NCBI RefSeq assembly: GCF_900100665.1
Contig: NZ_FNCS01000010.1
Span: forward strand, 35,461 to 99,460
Origin: Pelagibacterium luteolum
Lineage (GTDB): Bacteria > Pseudomonadota > Alphaproteobacteria > Rhizobiales > Devosiaceae
Direction of reading: 5' to 3'
DNA: 64,000 nt
This document shows, in pieces, positions 1 to 9,423 of this stretch (positions are counted from its first letter, which is position 1; each line of letters starts with the position of its first letter). The notes below the pieces were generated by a model. The model saw only the letters and a program-made list of their open reading frames with translations. It did not search any database and had not been told where the DNA came from. The position numbers and the translations under genes are program-made.

Positions 1-835
1 TGCCGGTGATACGCTCAACACCGCCTACTATCTGCGCGCGCTGCTTGGCGCCGACTGGACCGTCGATTATATCACTGCGCTCGGCGACGACGATTATTCG
101 CGCCAGATGTCCGCCTTCATCGCCGGGACGGGTATCGGGACCAGTCACATCAGGACCATTCCGGGCAAGCGACCGGGGCTCTACATGATCCACCAGCATG
201 ATGGCGATCGACACTTCACCTATTGGCGCGACTCATCGGCCGCCAAGCTCCTCGCCGATGATGAAGATGCGCTGACCGCTGCCATCGCCGATGCCGACCT
301 GATTTACTTTTCGGGCATCACGCTGGCTATTCTTGCACCTGCGGCGCGCGAAACGCTGCTCACGGTCATCGCGGCGCGCCGCGATGCGGGCGCTGCCGTC
401 GCGTTCGATCCGAATATCCGGCCGGCACTTTGGCCCGGTCGCGAAACCGTGGCCGAGGCTCTCTCGGCGGCGGCAAGAGTCGCGACCTTCGTTTTACCGA
501 CCCACGGGGATGAAGTGCCTTATTTCGGCGATGCGGATGATGGCGTCACCGCTCGACGGTATCGAGATGCTGGTGCGCGCGAGGCGATCGTCAAGAACGG
601 TGCCGATCCGGCGCTGGTCGTGACCGCGGATGGCGAATGGCGCGTTAGCGCTCAAAAGGTCGCCAACGTCGTTGACGCGACGGGGGCCGGCGACAGCTTC
701 AACGCCGGCTACCTTGCCGCGCGACTGGCGGGCCAGGCACCGGAAGCGGCAGCCAAAGCCGGGCACGCCACAGCTTCGGTTGTCATCGGCCACCATGGCG
801 CACTGGTCCCGAGGGAAAAACTCACTTCCCTTTAG
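1..835 (+). CDS. kdgK: 2-keto-3-deoxygluconate kinase, PfkB family (5' end cut off)
   Basis: Sugar kinase of the PfkB/ribokinase family, most like KdgK, which phosphorylates 2-keto-3-deoxygluconate to KDPG for the Entner-Doudoroff route. The reading frame is open from base 2, so the start lies upstream of the window. The C-terminal family signature DATGAGDSFNAGYLA is intact; it holds the anion-hole glycines and the catalytic Asp. FDPNIRPALW, seen in KDG kinases, also supports the call. The 3' end overlaps the opposite-strand DUF3422 gene by 14 bp. KdgK fits the sugar-acid genes at the far end of the window, but no physical link is visible. Substrate by family resemblance only. Confidence 0.85.
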   Translation, partial: AGDTLNTAYYLRALLGADWTVDYITALGDDDYSRQMSAFIAGTGIGTSHIRTIPGKRPGLYMIHQHDGDRHFTYWRDSSAAKLLADDEDALTAAIADADLIYFSGITLAILAPAARETLLTVIAARRDAGAAVAFDPNIRPALWPGRETVAEALSAAARVATFVLPTHGDEVPYFGDADDGVTARRYRDAGAREAIVKNGADPALVVTADGEWRVSAQKVANVVDATGAGDSFNAGYLAARLAGQAPEAAAKAGHATASVVIGHHGALVPREKLTSL

Positions 836-2087
836 ACATACCCCGCCTCAGGGCGCGCAGGCCGAAAAATACCATCAGGAGCGCCAAGGGCGACAGGATG
901 GAGATCACCAGCGTCTTGTTCCAGCCCGTCGCTTCCAGCGGCGCCGCCAACGCGTAACCGAGAATGCCGATCAGATAATAAGTGATGGCGATCGTCGAGA
1001 GGCCCTCGACCGCATGTTGCAGGCGGAATTGGCTCTTTGCCGTTTCGGCGATCGTATCGAGCACTGCCTTGTTCTGGATTTGCATGTCGAGGCTTATACG
1101 GACGTTGAGCAATTCGATGGCCCGCTCGAGCTTCTGGCTCAGGACCGACAGCCGCTTGTCCATCGCCTCGAACGTTGCCAGCGCTGGCTCTACGCGATTG
1201 CCGATAAAGCTCGAGAGGGACGAGCCCTGCCCCATCGTCGTCTCGCGCAGTTTTTCCAACCTGCGCTTGAGGATGGCGCCATAGGCATAGCTCGCGGCAA
1301 ACCGGTAGTTGAGCTGCTCGGAAATCTGGCCCGAGCGCACGGAGAGATCGTGGAGCTTCTTGAGCCGTTCCTGCACCGCATCGATGGTATCGAGGCCGGA
1401 GAGATCCTCGACAACATCTGTCAGTTCCATCTCGACGGCGCGCAGCGCTGGCGCGGTCTGACGTGCCAGGGGCAACGCCAGAAGAGCCATCGTGCGGTAG
1501 GTCTCGACTTCCAGAATGCGCCGCAACGTTATGGCGCGCCGTAGTGGCGAGAGCTTGGCCGCCGCAAACTCGAACCGGATAAATTTATCGTCATCGGGCA
1601 CGAAATCGGCAGCGATCTGAGCATTGCCGAATTCAACCGCCACAAAGCACAAGCTCGTCGGGTTGAACGAGGGAAACACTCGCTCGGGTAATTCGGGCTC
1701 ATCGATCATATCGACACGCATCGCGCCCAACAGTTCGGCCTCATCTAACGCATCTAGCCCGATATCTCCCGGCAGATTTTCAGCGTCGGTCAGAGGCGAA
1801 TACCAGGTGAGCGTTATGAACTCAGTGTGGAATTCCCAACTCACCAGGCGTTCAGCGGTCTGGAACTGAAATTGCCGTCCGCCTTCATTGCTGACGGCGT
1901 ATCCATTTGCCGCAGCAAAGTCCTCGAAGCGGGCGATTGCAGCGCGCATGGCGCCCGAACGGGTCGGGACGGCCAAAACCAGCCGGCGGACACGCATATT
2001 GGTCTCGACAAGTTCGACCGGCCGGGCATGAAGCTCGGCAAGTACCGCATCTCGATAAGGATGTTCTGTCAAAGGAAACGCGCACAT
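822..2087 (-). CDS. DUF3422 family membrane-anchored protein
   Basis: A 421-residue protein of the DUF3422 family, function unknown. Near the N-terminus it has the family motif HPYRDAVLAELHARP. The middle is largely helical, with a probable coiled coil around residues 240-350. Two hydrophobic helices near the C-terminus (about 365-415) end in a basic tail, so it is probably an inner-membrane protein with a large cytoplasmic domain. The start at 2087 is chosen because GGAG lies 7 bases upstream; an upstream ATG at 2156 has no good ribosome binding site. It converges on the kinase gene with a 14-bp tail overlap. Confidence 0.8.
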   Translation of the reverse strand: MCAFPLTEHPYRDAVLAELHARPVELVETNMRVRRLVLAVPTRSGAMRAAIARFEDFAAANGYAVSNEGGRQFQFQTAERLVSWEFHTEFITLTWYSPLTDAENLPGDIGLDALDEAELLGAMRVDMIDEPELPERVFPSFNPTSLCFVAVEFGNAQIAADFVPDDDKFIRFEFAAAKLSPLRRAITLRRILEVETYRTMALLALPLARQTAPALRAVEMELTDVVEDLSGLDTIDAVQERLKKLHDLSVRSGQISEQLNYRFAASYAYGAILKRRLEKLRETTMGQGSSLSSFIGNRVEPALATFEAMDKRLSVLSQKLERAIELLNVRISLDMQIQNKAVLDTIAETAKSQFRLQHAVEGLSTIAITYYLIGILGYALAAPLEATGWNKTLVISILSPLALLMVFFGLRALRRGMSKGK

Positions 2088-2183
2088 CGACTGGCTCCGA
2101 TCCGCAAGGTGCATTTCGGGTTCTACTGCGTCGCGCTCGTGCCGCCCATTAGTCATTGGAGTGGTGTGCGGATTTGACCCGGC

Positions 2184-2726
2184 CTAGTAGGCCTTGCCAT
2201 CGCGCTCGGCCATATAGGCGACTTCCTCAGGAGTCGACGTCCGCCCCAACGCCGCGTTGCGGAACGGGAACCGTCCGAAACGTGCGATCGTCTCATGGTG
2301 TTCGATCGCATAGGGCAGATATTCGTCGCTCTTGAGCGTTTTGAAGAGCCGCACGGATTCGTCCTGCACGATGAGCGATTCCGAATGCTGATATGGCATG
2401 TAGACGAAGAGCTTTTCATCGTCCGACAAATGAGCGTCCAGCCCTTGCGCGACGACTTCCTGAGCCAGCGCAAGCGCCATTGTGTCGGAGGCGAAGGCCC
2501 GCGCTTCGCCCCGGAACAATTGGCGCGACAATTGATCGAGAAGAATAAGTTCTGCCAGTCGACCTTTCACCGTCTCGCGCCAGGCCCAAAGCTCGGACTT
2601 GATCGCCTTGGCATGAATATCGGACAGTCGCGCACTACAGCGCGCATCAAATTCCGGATCGCCGGAGTACCAATCCTCGGCACCATGTTCGACGAACCAA
2701 AAATCGAGCACTTCGGATGGCTGCAT
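2184..2726 (-). CDS. DUF924 family protein
   Basis: A 180-residue soluble protein of the DUF924 (COG3803) family, an all-helical fold with TPR-like character and no established activity. Family hallmarks are visible: N-terminal VLDFWF, the LILLDQLSRQLFRG segment, YMPYQHSES and the C-terminal RFPFRNAALGR. Length is typical of the family. It lies just upstream of the DUF3422 gene on the same strand (96 bp between the chosen start of that gene and this stop), so the two could be co-transcribed. No function can be inferred from the neighbours. Confidence 0.85.
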   Translation of the reverse strand: MQPSEVLDFWFVEHGAEDWYSGDPEFDARCSARLSDIHAKAIKSELWAWRETVKGRLAELILLDQLSRQLFRGEARAFASDTMALALAQEVVAQGLDAHLSDDEKLFVYMPYQHSESLIVQDESVRLFKTLKSDEYLPYAIEHHETIARFGRFPFRNAALGRTSTPEEVAYMAERDGKAY

Positions 2727-2837
2727 CTGCGACCTCTTTTTCCTGTTTTGTTCACATATTGGGTTTCAACCGCTGGGTAGGGCGGCAATACTGGCGGCGA
2801 ATGATTCCCCTGGGTTGTTGCGGAGTGTGTCCCACAA

Positions 2838-3935
2838 ATGGTCGTTTGGTCCAGCCAGCAGGATGAGGCTCTCAAAGCCGTGGCCGATTGGCTCAAGGAC
2901 GCAAACGGACCACAGGTGTTCCGCTTGTTCGGCTGGGCAGGCACTGGAAAATCCACTCTTGCGCGACATTTGGCCAAGGATGTGGAAACCGTCAAATACG
3001 CCGCCTTCACCGGCAAGGCTGCGCTGGTCATGCGCCGGCGCGGATGCAAGGGCGCTTCGACGATCCACTCGCTGATCTACACTCGCATTTCGGAAAAAGA
3101 GGGGGAGCCGCGCTTCGTCCTCGATCCAGAATCCGCCGCAGCGGATGCCGATCTGATCGTCATAGACGAAGTGTCGATGGTCGATGAAATCCTTGGCAGC
3201 GACCTGTTGAGTTTTGGCACAAAGGTCCTCGTCCTCGGCGATCCCTTCCAGTTGCCGCCGGTGCAAGGTGAAGGCTTTTTCACCGCACGAGAGCCCGACG
3301 TGATGCTGACCGAAATCCATCGTCAGGCGCGGGACAACCCGATCGTGCAGTTGTCGCTCAACATAAGAGAAGGCCGAGGGCTTGATCTCGGGACCTATGG
3401 TGACAGTAAAGTGGTCTCGCGCCGCGAGGTGGACCAGTCCGAAGTCTTAAACGCCGATCAGGTTCTTGTGGGCCGAAACAAGACGCGGCTTCACTACAAC
3501 AACCGCATTCGCGAACTCAAACTCTTGCCGGCCGATATCCCGGTCAAGGGTGACCGTCTGGTCTGCCTACGCAACAATCCACAAAAGCGCCTGCTGAACG
3601 GGCAGATATGGACGCTCAATTCCATCAAGAAGCGCGCAGCTGGCACACTCGAGATGGTTATCGATCCTGAGGATGCCGACCGGACAGCGGTGCAGACCAA
3701 GGTGCGTGCTCATGAGAGTTTCTTTACCGGCGCAGACGCCGATATGAGCTGGCAGTTGCGCCGGCAATACGACGAATTCACCTATGGCTACTGCCTGACC
3801 GTCCACAAATCGCAAGGTAGCCAGTGGGACAATGTCTATCTCTTTGACGAGAGCTTCGTGTTTCGCGAAGAGGCGCAGCGCTGGCTCTATACCGGCATCA
3901 CGCGGGCAGCCGAACGCATAACCGTCGTGCGCTAG
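2838..3935 (+). CDS. RecD-like ATP-dependent DNA helicase (superfamily 1)
   Basis: A 365-residue SF1 helicase with an AAA_30-type N-terminus and a UvrD_C_2-type C-terminus. Walker A is GWAGTGKST (residues 32-40), Walker B LIVIDEVSMVD (about 106-116), then LVLGDPFQLPPV (motif III). The C-terminal part has LTVHKSQGSQWD (motif V) and YTGITRAAERI (motif VI). It is far shorter than RecD or RecD2 because it lacks the N-terminal domains, and no recB or recC is nearby. This compact RecD-like protein is common in alphaproteobacteria; its job in DNA processing is not established. The ribosome binding site is weak (GGAG about 13 bases upstream). Confidence 0.85.
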   Translation: MVVWSSQQDEALKAVADWLKDANGPQVFRLFGWAGTGKSTLARHLAKDVETVKYAAFTGKAALVMRRRGCKGASTIHSLIYTRISEKEGEPRFVLDPESAAADADLIVIDEVSMVDEILGSDLLSFGTKVLVLGDPFQLPPVQGEGFFTAREPDVMLTEIHRQARDNPIVQLSLNIREGRGLDLGTYGDSKVVSRREVDQSEVLNADQVLVGRNKTRLHYNNRIRELKLLPADIPVKGDRLVCLRNNPQKRLLNGQIWTLNSIKKRAAGTLEMVIDPEDADRTAVQTKVRAHESFFTGADADMSWQLRRQYDEFTYGYCLTVHKSQGSQWDNVYLFDESFVFREEAQRWLYTGITRAAERITVVR

Positions 3936-4001
3936 GCGCAAGGAACGCCGCTCATTGCCCTGCCGTTTGGTCTCATACGATCGTGCGGAGAGGGAGCGAC
4001 G

Positions 4002-5102
4002 ATGGCCAATGTTCTCGCGTCAATCGAGGGTAGCCTGCGCTGGATACCCTCCTGGTTCGTCTCCCTCATGGTGCTTTTCCTCGCCGGGCTCGTGGCCTTG
4101 GTGCTGCACCGCTACCTCTTCAGTTTTGCCCAGCGCGCAGTCGCAGAAAAAGGGCTCTTTTGGCGATCTCTCATCAGCAGAACCAAATGGCCGACGCGGA
4201 TGGTGTTCATCATCATCGGGCTGACGCTTGGCACCCGTATTGCGCCGTTGGGATTTGGACAGGCCGGGTTTGTCCGCCAATTGTTGCTGGTGTGCTTTAT
4301 CGTGACCATTGCGTGGATCGCACAATCGGCGCTTCACATCTGGTCGATCATCTATATGCGCCGCTTCAAGCTCGAGGCGGAAGACAATCTTCTTGCACGA
4401 AAGCACGCAACGCAGTCCAAAATCCTTCTCCGGGTCGCCGATATCCTCATCCTGATTATCGCCATCAGTGCGGTGTTGATGACCATCGAGGAGGTTCGTC
4501 AGTATGGCGTCAGCCTTCTTGCATCGGCAGGTGCGGCGGGCATCATTGTCGGTTTGGCGCTGCAGCCCGTGCTCAAGAACCTTCTGGCCGGGATCCAGCT
4601 TGCCATCACGCAGCCCATTCGGATCGATGACGCCCTGATTGTCGAGGGCGAATGGGGCAATGTGGAAGAGATCACCTCCACCTATGTGGTCCTGCGCATC
4701 TGGGACATGCGCCGCTTGATCGTTCCACTCTCCTATTTCATCGAACAACCGTTCCAGAACTGGACGCGCGAAGGCTCGGCTCTTCTGGGCACGGTCATCA
4801 TTTTTCTCGACTATCGCGCTCCGCTCGATGCCATTCGGGGGAAAGTCGAAGAGATCGCCAAGGCTTCGCCACTGTGGAACGGCGAGGTCGCGCATGTGCA
4901 GGTTACGGACCTCAAGGCCGACTCGATGGAAATCAGGATCCTTGTTAGTGCAAACAATTCAGGCAAGGCATTCGATTTGCGCTGCGAGGTTCGTGAAAAG
5001 CTGATCGACTTTCTACAGCGCGAGCATGCCTACGCACTCCCCGTAAGACGGCTTGAACAGTCAGGCACGCAAGGGCTTTCTCAATTGCCCTCGGCGGGCT
5101 GA
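4002..5102 (+). CDS. Small-conductance mechanosensitive channel, MscS family
   Basis: A 366-residue inner-membrane channel of the MscS family, which opens on membrane tension to release solutes after osmotic down-shock. N-terminal hydrophobic helices lie within about residues 12-170. The pore helix TM3 follows with the Gly/Ala-rich pattern SAGAAGIIVGLALQPVLKNL, then the beta domain (DDALIVEGEWGNVEEI) and the NWTREG segment. The start has GGAG close upstream. The 3' end overlaps the convergent antiporter gene by 22 bp. An osmotic valve fits the ectoine genes elsewhere in the window, though that link is only contextual. Confidence 0.88.
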   Translation: MANVLASIEGSLRWIPSWFVSLMVLFLAGLVALVLHRYLFSFAQRAVAEKGLFWRSLISRTKWPTRMVFIIIGLTLGTRIAPLGFGQAGFVRQLLLVCFIVTIAWIAQSALHIWSIIYMRRFKLEAEDNLLARKHATQSKILLRVADILILIIAISAVLMTIEEVRQYGVSLLASAGAAGIIVGLALQPVLKNLLAGIQLAITQPIRIDDALIVEGEWGNVEEITSTYVVLRIWDMRRLIVPLSYFIEQPFQNWTREGSALLGTVIIFLDYRAPLDAIRGKVEEIAKASPLWNGEVAHVQVTDLKADSMEIRILVSANNSGKAFDLRCEVREKLIDFLQREHAYALPVRRLEQSGTQGLSQLPSAG

Positions 5103-6925
5103 GCTTCAGCCAGAATGTCTGCGGCTTCAGGGTTGAGCGCTGTCGCCCGCTTTCTGGGAGTAAACGACGGTGTTGGGCGCGGCCGATCGATGTTGCCCAG
5201 CAAAAGTGCTGCCCCCTCGGACAAACCGCCAGCGATATCCAGCTCGAAACGGGCCGTATCGCGTTCGCGCACTTCGAAGAGAATTTCCGCGGCCTCGGCC
5301 TCGTCCACACCAAGCGCCAGAAGCGTTTCGTAGCCGAAGGTGAACGCAGATTCGAGCGTCTCGCGGATGTGGTAGTCCACATTGCGCCTTACGAGCTCGA
5401 CGGCGTGCTCGCGGTCATAGGCGCGGACATAGAGCTTGGCCAGCGGATATTCCGACTTCACGTGCTCGACGATCAAGGTAGCGTCGGCGGGGCGGTCGAT
5501 GCAGACAAGAATAGCGGTTGCACTGGCCGCGCCCGCAGCGTGAAGAATATCGGGACGCGTGCCGTCTCCATAATAGATCTTGAACCCGAAGCGGGCCGCT
5601 GCCTCGATCATTTCCACGTCATTGTCGATGATCGTTACATCGACGCCTTTCGCGAGCAAGGGCTGGCTGACGATCTGGGCGAAGCGACCGAAGCCGATCA
5701 TAAGGACCGTGCCGGCCAGCCCATCGGCAATTTCGACCCCATCAAGGTTTTGGGTTTCGCGCGGCATGATGCGGTTCATCCCGATGATCGCTATGGGGGT
5801 CACGACCATGGACACAATCACCGTCGTCGTGAGGATGGCATTCATCTCAGCATCGAGAATGCCCACGCCCAGCGCTGCCGAAAACAAGACAAAGGCAAAC
5901 TCGCCGCCCTGCGCCATCAGCACAGAGCGCTCGAGCGCTTCGCCATGGCCCGCGCGTAACAGCCGCGCGACTGCGTAAATCCCCGCAAATTTCACGACCA
6001 TGTAGACGGTTACGGCGAGGATGATGAAAGGGTAGTTCTGCGCGATCACACCCAGATCGAGCGACATGCCCACGGCTATGAAAAAGAGGCCCAGAAGAAT
6101 ACCGCGGAAGGGTTCGATATCTGCCTCGAGTTGATGCCGAAACGTCGATTCCGAGAGCAGCACGCCGGCTAGGAAGGCGCCCATGGCCATCGATAGTCCG
6201 CTCATGTTCATGGCGAGTGCCGCGCCGAGAACCACGAGGAGCGCCGCCGCGGTCATCACTTTTCGAGCATGCACGTTGGCGAGGATGCGAAACAGCGGAT
6301 TGAGCAAAAACCGCCCCACGACGATCAGCGCGACGACGGCCCCGACCGCGATTGCGATATCGATCAAACGCTGGGACAATGTCACAGTCTCGCCTTGCGG
6401 CGCGATGAAGGCGACAAGCGCCAAGAGCGGAACGATGGCGAGGTCTTCGAGCAGCAGGATCGAGACCATCTTCTGGCCGGCGGGCGTAGATATCTCGCCG
6501 CGCTCTTCAAGCACCTGGAAAACTATAGCCGTCGAGGTGAGAACAAACCCCAGTCCCGCAATTAGCGCCACGGTGGGTGGCAGCCCCATCAGTATTCCTG
6601 CCCCTGTCATCAGGGCCGCACAGGTTCCCACCTGCAACACGCCGAGGCCGAAGATTTGCTTTCGCAGGCTCCACAATCGCCGTGGCTGCATTTCGAGCCC
6701 GATGACGAACAGGAACATCACGACGCCAAGCTCTGCGGTGTGAAGGATAGTTTCGGGTTCGGAAATCACGGCGAGGCCGAATGGCCCTATAACGAGCCCC
6801 GCTGCGAGATATCCAAGCACCGATCCGAGCCCGATGCGCTTGAAAATCGGCACGGCAATAACGCCCGCTGCGAGAATTCCCACTATCGGGAAAAGATCGA
6901 AACCGTGTGCAGCTTCGCCTGCCAT
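5081..6925 (-). CDS. Kef-type monovalent cation:proton antiporter (CPA2) with TrkA-N domain
   Basis: A 614-residue CPA2 antiporter. Residues about 10-390 form a membrane domain of many hydrophobic helices, and about 400-520 form a cytosolic RCK/TrkA-N Rossmann domain with the nucleotide-binding pattern MIGFGRFAQIVSQPLL. KefB/KefC-type proteins exchange K+ for H+ and are gated by glutathione adducts and NAD(H); which mode applies here is unknown. A C-terminal tail of about 100 residues is variable. The start at 6925 (MAGEAAHGFDLF) is preferred because the upstream extension is not family-like. An ATG at 6976 remains possible. No KefF/KefG-like partner is adjacent. Confidence 0.85.
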   Translation of the reverse strand: MAGEAAHGFDLFPIVGILAAGVIAVPIFKRIGLGSVLGYLAAGLVIGPFGLAVISEPETILHTAELGVVMFLFVIGLEMQPRRLWSLRKQIFGLGVLQVGTCAALMTGAGILMGLPPTVALIAGLGFVLTSTAIVFQVLEERGEISTPAGQKMVSILLLEDLAIVPLLALVAFIAPQGETVTLSQRLIDIAIAVGAVVALIVVGRFLLNPLFRILANVHARKVMTAAALLVVLGAALAMNMSGLSMAMGAFLAGVLLSESTFRHQLEADIEPFRGILLGLFFIAVGMSLDLGVIAQNYPFIILAVTVYMVVKFAGIYAVARLLRAGHGEALERSVLMAQGGEFAFVLFSAALGVGILDAEMNAILTTTVIVSMVVTPIAIIGMNRIMPRETQNLDGVEIADGLAGTVLMIGFGRFAQIVSQPLLAKGVDVTIIDNDVEMIEAAARFGFKIYYGDGTRPDILHAAGAASATAILVCIDRPADATLIVEHVKSEYPLAKLYVRAYDREHAVELVRRNVDYHIRETLESAFTFGYETLLALGVDEAEAAEILFEVRERDTARFELDIAGGLSEGAALLLGNIDRPRPTPSFTPRKRATALNPEAADILAEAQPAEGN

Positions 6926-6992
6926 GGCGCACCCTAGAAGACGGACGCAAAGACCGAACGCTAGGCCGAGTTGCATCCCACCACAAGTGGGA

Positions 6993-7042
6993 TTGACATC
7001 ATGCGTGCTGGTGTATTACTTATATAGCACACCATACGGAAG
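6993..7042 (+). promoter_or_regulatory. Promoter, inverted-repeat operator and RBS of the ytrA-type operon
   Basis: TTGACA at 6993-6998 is a good -35 box. An interrupted palindrome follows, GGTGT at 7010-7014 and ACACC at 7029-7033, flanking an AT-rich core that contains the likely -10 (TATTAC or TATATA). GGAAG at 7038-7042 is the ribosome binding site, 5 bases from the ATG. An inverted repeat over the -10 just upstream of a YtrA-type repressor gene is the usual autoregulatory arrangement. The exact -10 is uncertain because spacing to the candidates is 15 or 22 bases. Confidence 0.6.
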
Positions 7043-7047
7043 CACAT

Positions 7048-7404
7048 ATGACCCAGTGGCGCGAAGACCAACCCATATTTCTGCAAATCCGGCAAAGGAT
7101 GATCGAGATGATCCTGAGTGGCGTCATCAAGGAAGGCGATGCCCTTCCCTCCGTGCGTCAAGTTTCGACCGACCTTTCGGTCAACCCATTAACCGTCACC
7201 AAATCGTATCAGTCGCTCGTGGACATGGGCACTGTCGAAAAACGTCGCGGCATGGGTATGTATGTCACCGAAGGCGCACGCGCCGCGCTTCTGACCCATG
7301 AGCGCGACAAGTTTTTAACCGAAGATTGGCCCGGCATTGCTGCACGGATTTCCGCGCTGGGCCTGACCGCCGAAGACCTCCTCAAGGACGGGGACCAACA
7401 ATGA
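7048..7404 (+). CDS. GntR-family transcriptional regulator, YtrA subfamily
   Basis: A 118-residue regulator with an N-terminal winged helix-turn-helix (about residues 8-75; LPSVRQVSTDLSVNPLTV is the recognition region) and a short C-terminal tail of about 40 residues. It has no ligand-binding domain, which defines the YtrA subfamily. These regulators usually repress the ABC exporter operon they head. Here the gene overlaps the ABC ATPase gene by 4 bp (ATGA), and an inverted repeat sits in its promoter. In other bacteria such operons respond to cell-envelope stress or antibiotics; the signal here is unknown. Confidence 0.9.
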   Translation: MTQWREDQPIFLQIRQRMIEMILSGVIKEGDALPSVRQVSTDLSVNPLTVTKSYQSLVDMGTVEKRRGMGMYVTEGARAALLTHERDKFLTEDWPGIAARISALGLTAEDLLKDGDQQ

Positions 7405-8288
7405 CCACCATCGAAACGCCGATCGTTTCCGCCCGTGGCCTGCGCAAGCGCTACGGCAAGTCCGAAATCCTGCACGGGCTAGATTTCGACATCCCGGCGG
7501 GCCGGATTTACGGTCTCGTCGGCCACAACGGCGCCGGCAAAACGACAACGCTCAACGCATTGCTCGGCCTGACGCAGTGCGAGGGGAAGATCGAAGTCCT
7601 CGGGCTCGATCCTTTCGCCAATCGCGCCAAGCTCATGGAAGACGTCGCTTTTATTTCCGACGTCGCATCTCTCCCGCGTTTCTTGCGGGTGCGCGAGTTG
7701 TTTGCACTGCTGAGCAACATCCATCCGAAGTTTTCGCAAGCCAAGGCGCACGACTTCCTGGCGGGCACTGATATCCGGCCCGAGGCGAAGATCAAGAACC
7801 TCTCCAAGGGGATGATCGCGCAATTGCACCTCGCCGTGGTAATGGCGATCGACGCCAAGCTGCTGGTTCTCGACGAGCCGACGCTCGGGCTCGATATCAC
7901 CTACCGAAAGCGCTTCTACCGCCGTTTGCTTGAAGACTACATGACCGAAGAGCGCACGCTTTTGATCACCACCCACCAGGTGGACGAGATCGAATTCATG
8001 CTCAGCGACATCATGTTCATCCGGGACGGCGATCTCATCGTGCACATGCAGATGGAAACGGTGAATGCCAAATACGTCCAATTGGTCATTTCCGATCCAA
8101 CCCAGATCGACGCGGCGCGGGCGCTCAATCCGGTTTTTGTGGAAAGCCGGTTCGGGCAGACCGTGATGATCTTTGACGGTGCCGACCGTCAGGCGCTGGT
8201 GCCGCTGGGCCAGGTTTCCACCCCGACCCTGTCGGACCTCTTCGTCGCCCTCATGCAGCGCGAAACCTATAATGCAGGAGCCGCCTAA
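7401..8288 (+). CDS. ABC transporter ATP-binding protein (YtrB-like)
   Basis: A 295-residue ABC ATPase. Walker A is GHNGAGKTTT (about residues 36-45), the signature is the degenerate NLSKGMIAQL (about 133-142), Walker B is LLVLDEPTLGLD and the H-loop is ITTHQ. About 80 residues follow the ATPase core. It overlaps the GntR gene by 4 bp and abuts the permease gene, so the three form one operon. The start at 7401 is set by the ATGA overlap; the frame remains open further upstream. Probably an exporter or drug/peptide-sensing transporter; substrate unknown. Confidence 0.9.
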   Translation: MTTIETPIVSARGLRKRYGKSEILHGLDFDIPAGRIYGLVGHNGAGKTTTLNALLGLTQCEGKIEVLGLDPFANRAKLMEDVAFISDVASLPRFLRVRELFALLSNIHPKFSQAKAHDFLAGTDIRPEAKIKNLSKGMIAQLHLAVVMAIDAKLLVLDEPTLGLDITYRKRFYRRLLEDYMTEERTLLITTHQVDEIEFMLSDIMFIRDGDLIVHMQMETVNAKYVQLVISDPTQIDAARALNPVFVESRFGQTVMIFDGADRQALVPLGQVSTPTLSDLFVALMQRETYNAGAA

Positions 8289-9170
8289 ATGCTGGCTATG
8301 ACCGCTCTCATCAAACGCGAGTACATCGAACATCGCGGCGCCTTCGTTTTCGGCCCAGCCATCCTTCTCGCCCTGTTTCTGGCCGGCGCGATCTATTCGC
8401 TCGTCGGGGTCGATATCGGAGGCACGCTCGAACGCGAAATCCCTTCAGCCTTGCGGTTTTATGAAACCGGCTTTGCTCTCGCCGCTGCCGGGTGGCTGGT
8501 CTATTTGCTGATTATGCTGTTCTTTTATTATGGCGATGCATTCTCGGCCGACAGTCGCAACAATTCTATGCTGTTCTGGAAGTCCATGCCGCAGTCGGAC
8601 CTCAAGATTTTTGTCTCGAAGGTCGCCACGTCTCTGACTGTCTTTCCTACCGCCATCCTGCTGGCCCTGGCCGTTACTGGGCTCATCGCCTACCTGCCGG
8701 CGATCTCAATCGGCAGCGTCATGCCAGCGTTCGCACCGCCCGACTTTGCAACAACGGCCGTTGCGTGGGGCAATATCATGCTTGCCGCTGTTGTCCTTTT
8801 TGGCATCGCGCTGCTGTGGTATTTGCAATTTCTCGCCTGGGTCGGCTTTCTGGGCACGATCTTTAAGCGCTGGGCAATTCCCCTGGCTTTCCTCATCCCG
8901 GCTATCATCGGCATTTTCGAGCGCGTCATCGCCGAAAATCTTCTGGTGGCCGGCTGGTTCTGGACATTCATTACGCAGAGGTTCGAACTGCATTTCGAAG
9001 GTCTGGAACTTGAAGGATACTGGCTCTCTGGCGAGCCCTGGAATGCAAGGGAATTGATCGCTCTCATGGTCACCGGAACCGACTGGATTTCACTTGCCGG
9101 AGGGCTGGTTGTGGCGGCGATCTTCGTCTATCTGGCGAGTGAATACCGCCGGAGGTTCATTCTGACCTGA
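8289..9170 (+). CDS. ABC transporter permease of the ytrA-type operon
   Basis: A 293-residue integral membrane protein with about six hydrophobic segments: near residues 20-40, 60-85, 110-135, 165-195, 200-225 and 265-285. It matches ABC-2-type permeases in layout rather than in a clear motif. It begins directly after the ATPase stop codon (TAAATG), so translation is coupled. The operon ends at a strong terminator 6 bp downstream of the gene. The permease would pair with the ATPase encoded just before it; substrate unknown. Confidence 0.82.
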   Translation: MLAMTALIKREYIEHRGAFVFGPAILLALFLAGAIYSLVGVDIGGTLEREIPSALRFYETGFALAAAGWLVYLLIMLFFYYGDAFSADSRNNSMLFWKSMPQSDLKIFVSKVATSLTVFPTAILLALAVTGLIAYLPAISIGSVMPAFAPPDFATTAVAWGNIMLAAVVLFGIALLWYLQFLAWVGFLGTIFKRWAIPLAFLIPAIIGIFERVIAENLLVAGWFWTFITQRFELHFEGLELEGYWLSGEPWNARELIALMVTGTDWISLAGGLVVAAIFVYLASEYRRRFILT

Positions 9171-9176
9171 CTATCT

Positions 9177-9199
9177 GGGGCGCTGATGCGCCCCTTTTT
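9177..9199 (+). terminator. Rho-independent terminator of the GntR-ABC operon
   Basis: A perfect 7-bp GC stem (GGGGCGC at 9177-9183 with GCGCCCC at 9188-9194) closes a 4-base loop and is followed by five T. It lies immediately after the permease stop codon. The stretch from 9200 to 9407 shows no gene. Confidence 0.88.
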
Positions 9200-9423
9200 A
9201 CCGGGTCTTCGGCCAAACGCGGCGCACAAAATTTGGCCTCGAGCGAAGCGGCATCCGAATCGAGCACGCGAAGTATTGCGCAAAGCCAAGCCTTTGAGAA
9301 TCCCTTGTTTTCTCATACTCACACACACCATCGTGCATGGATGGCGAAAGATTTTCTCTTGTCAGAACTTTGAAATCGAGACACCATGATCTCGGTTTCA
9401 ACCAAGCGAAAGGAGGTGATCCA

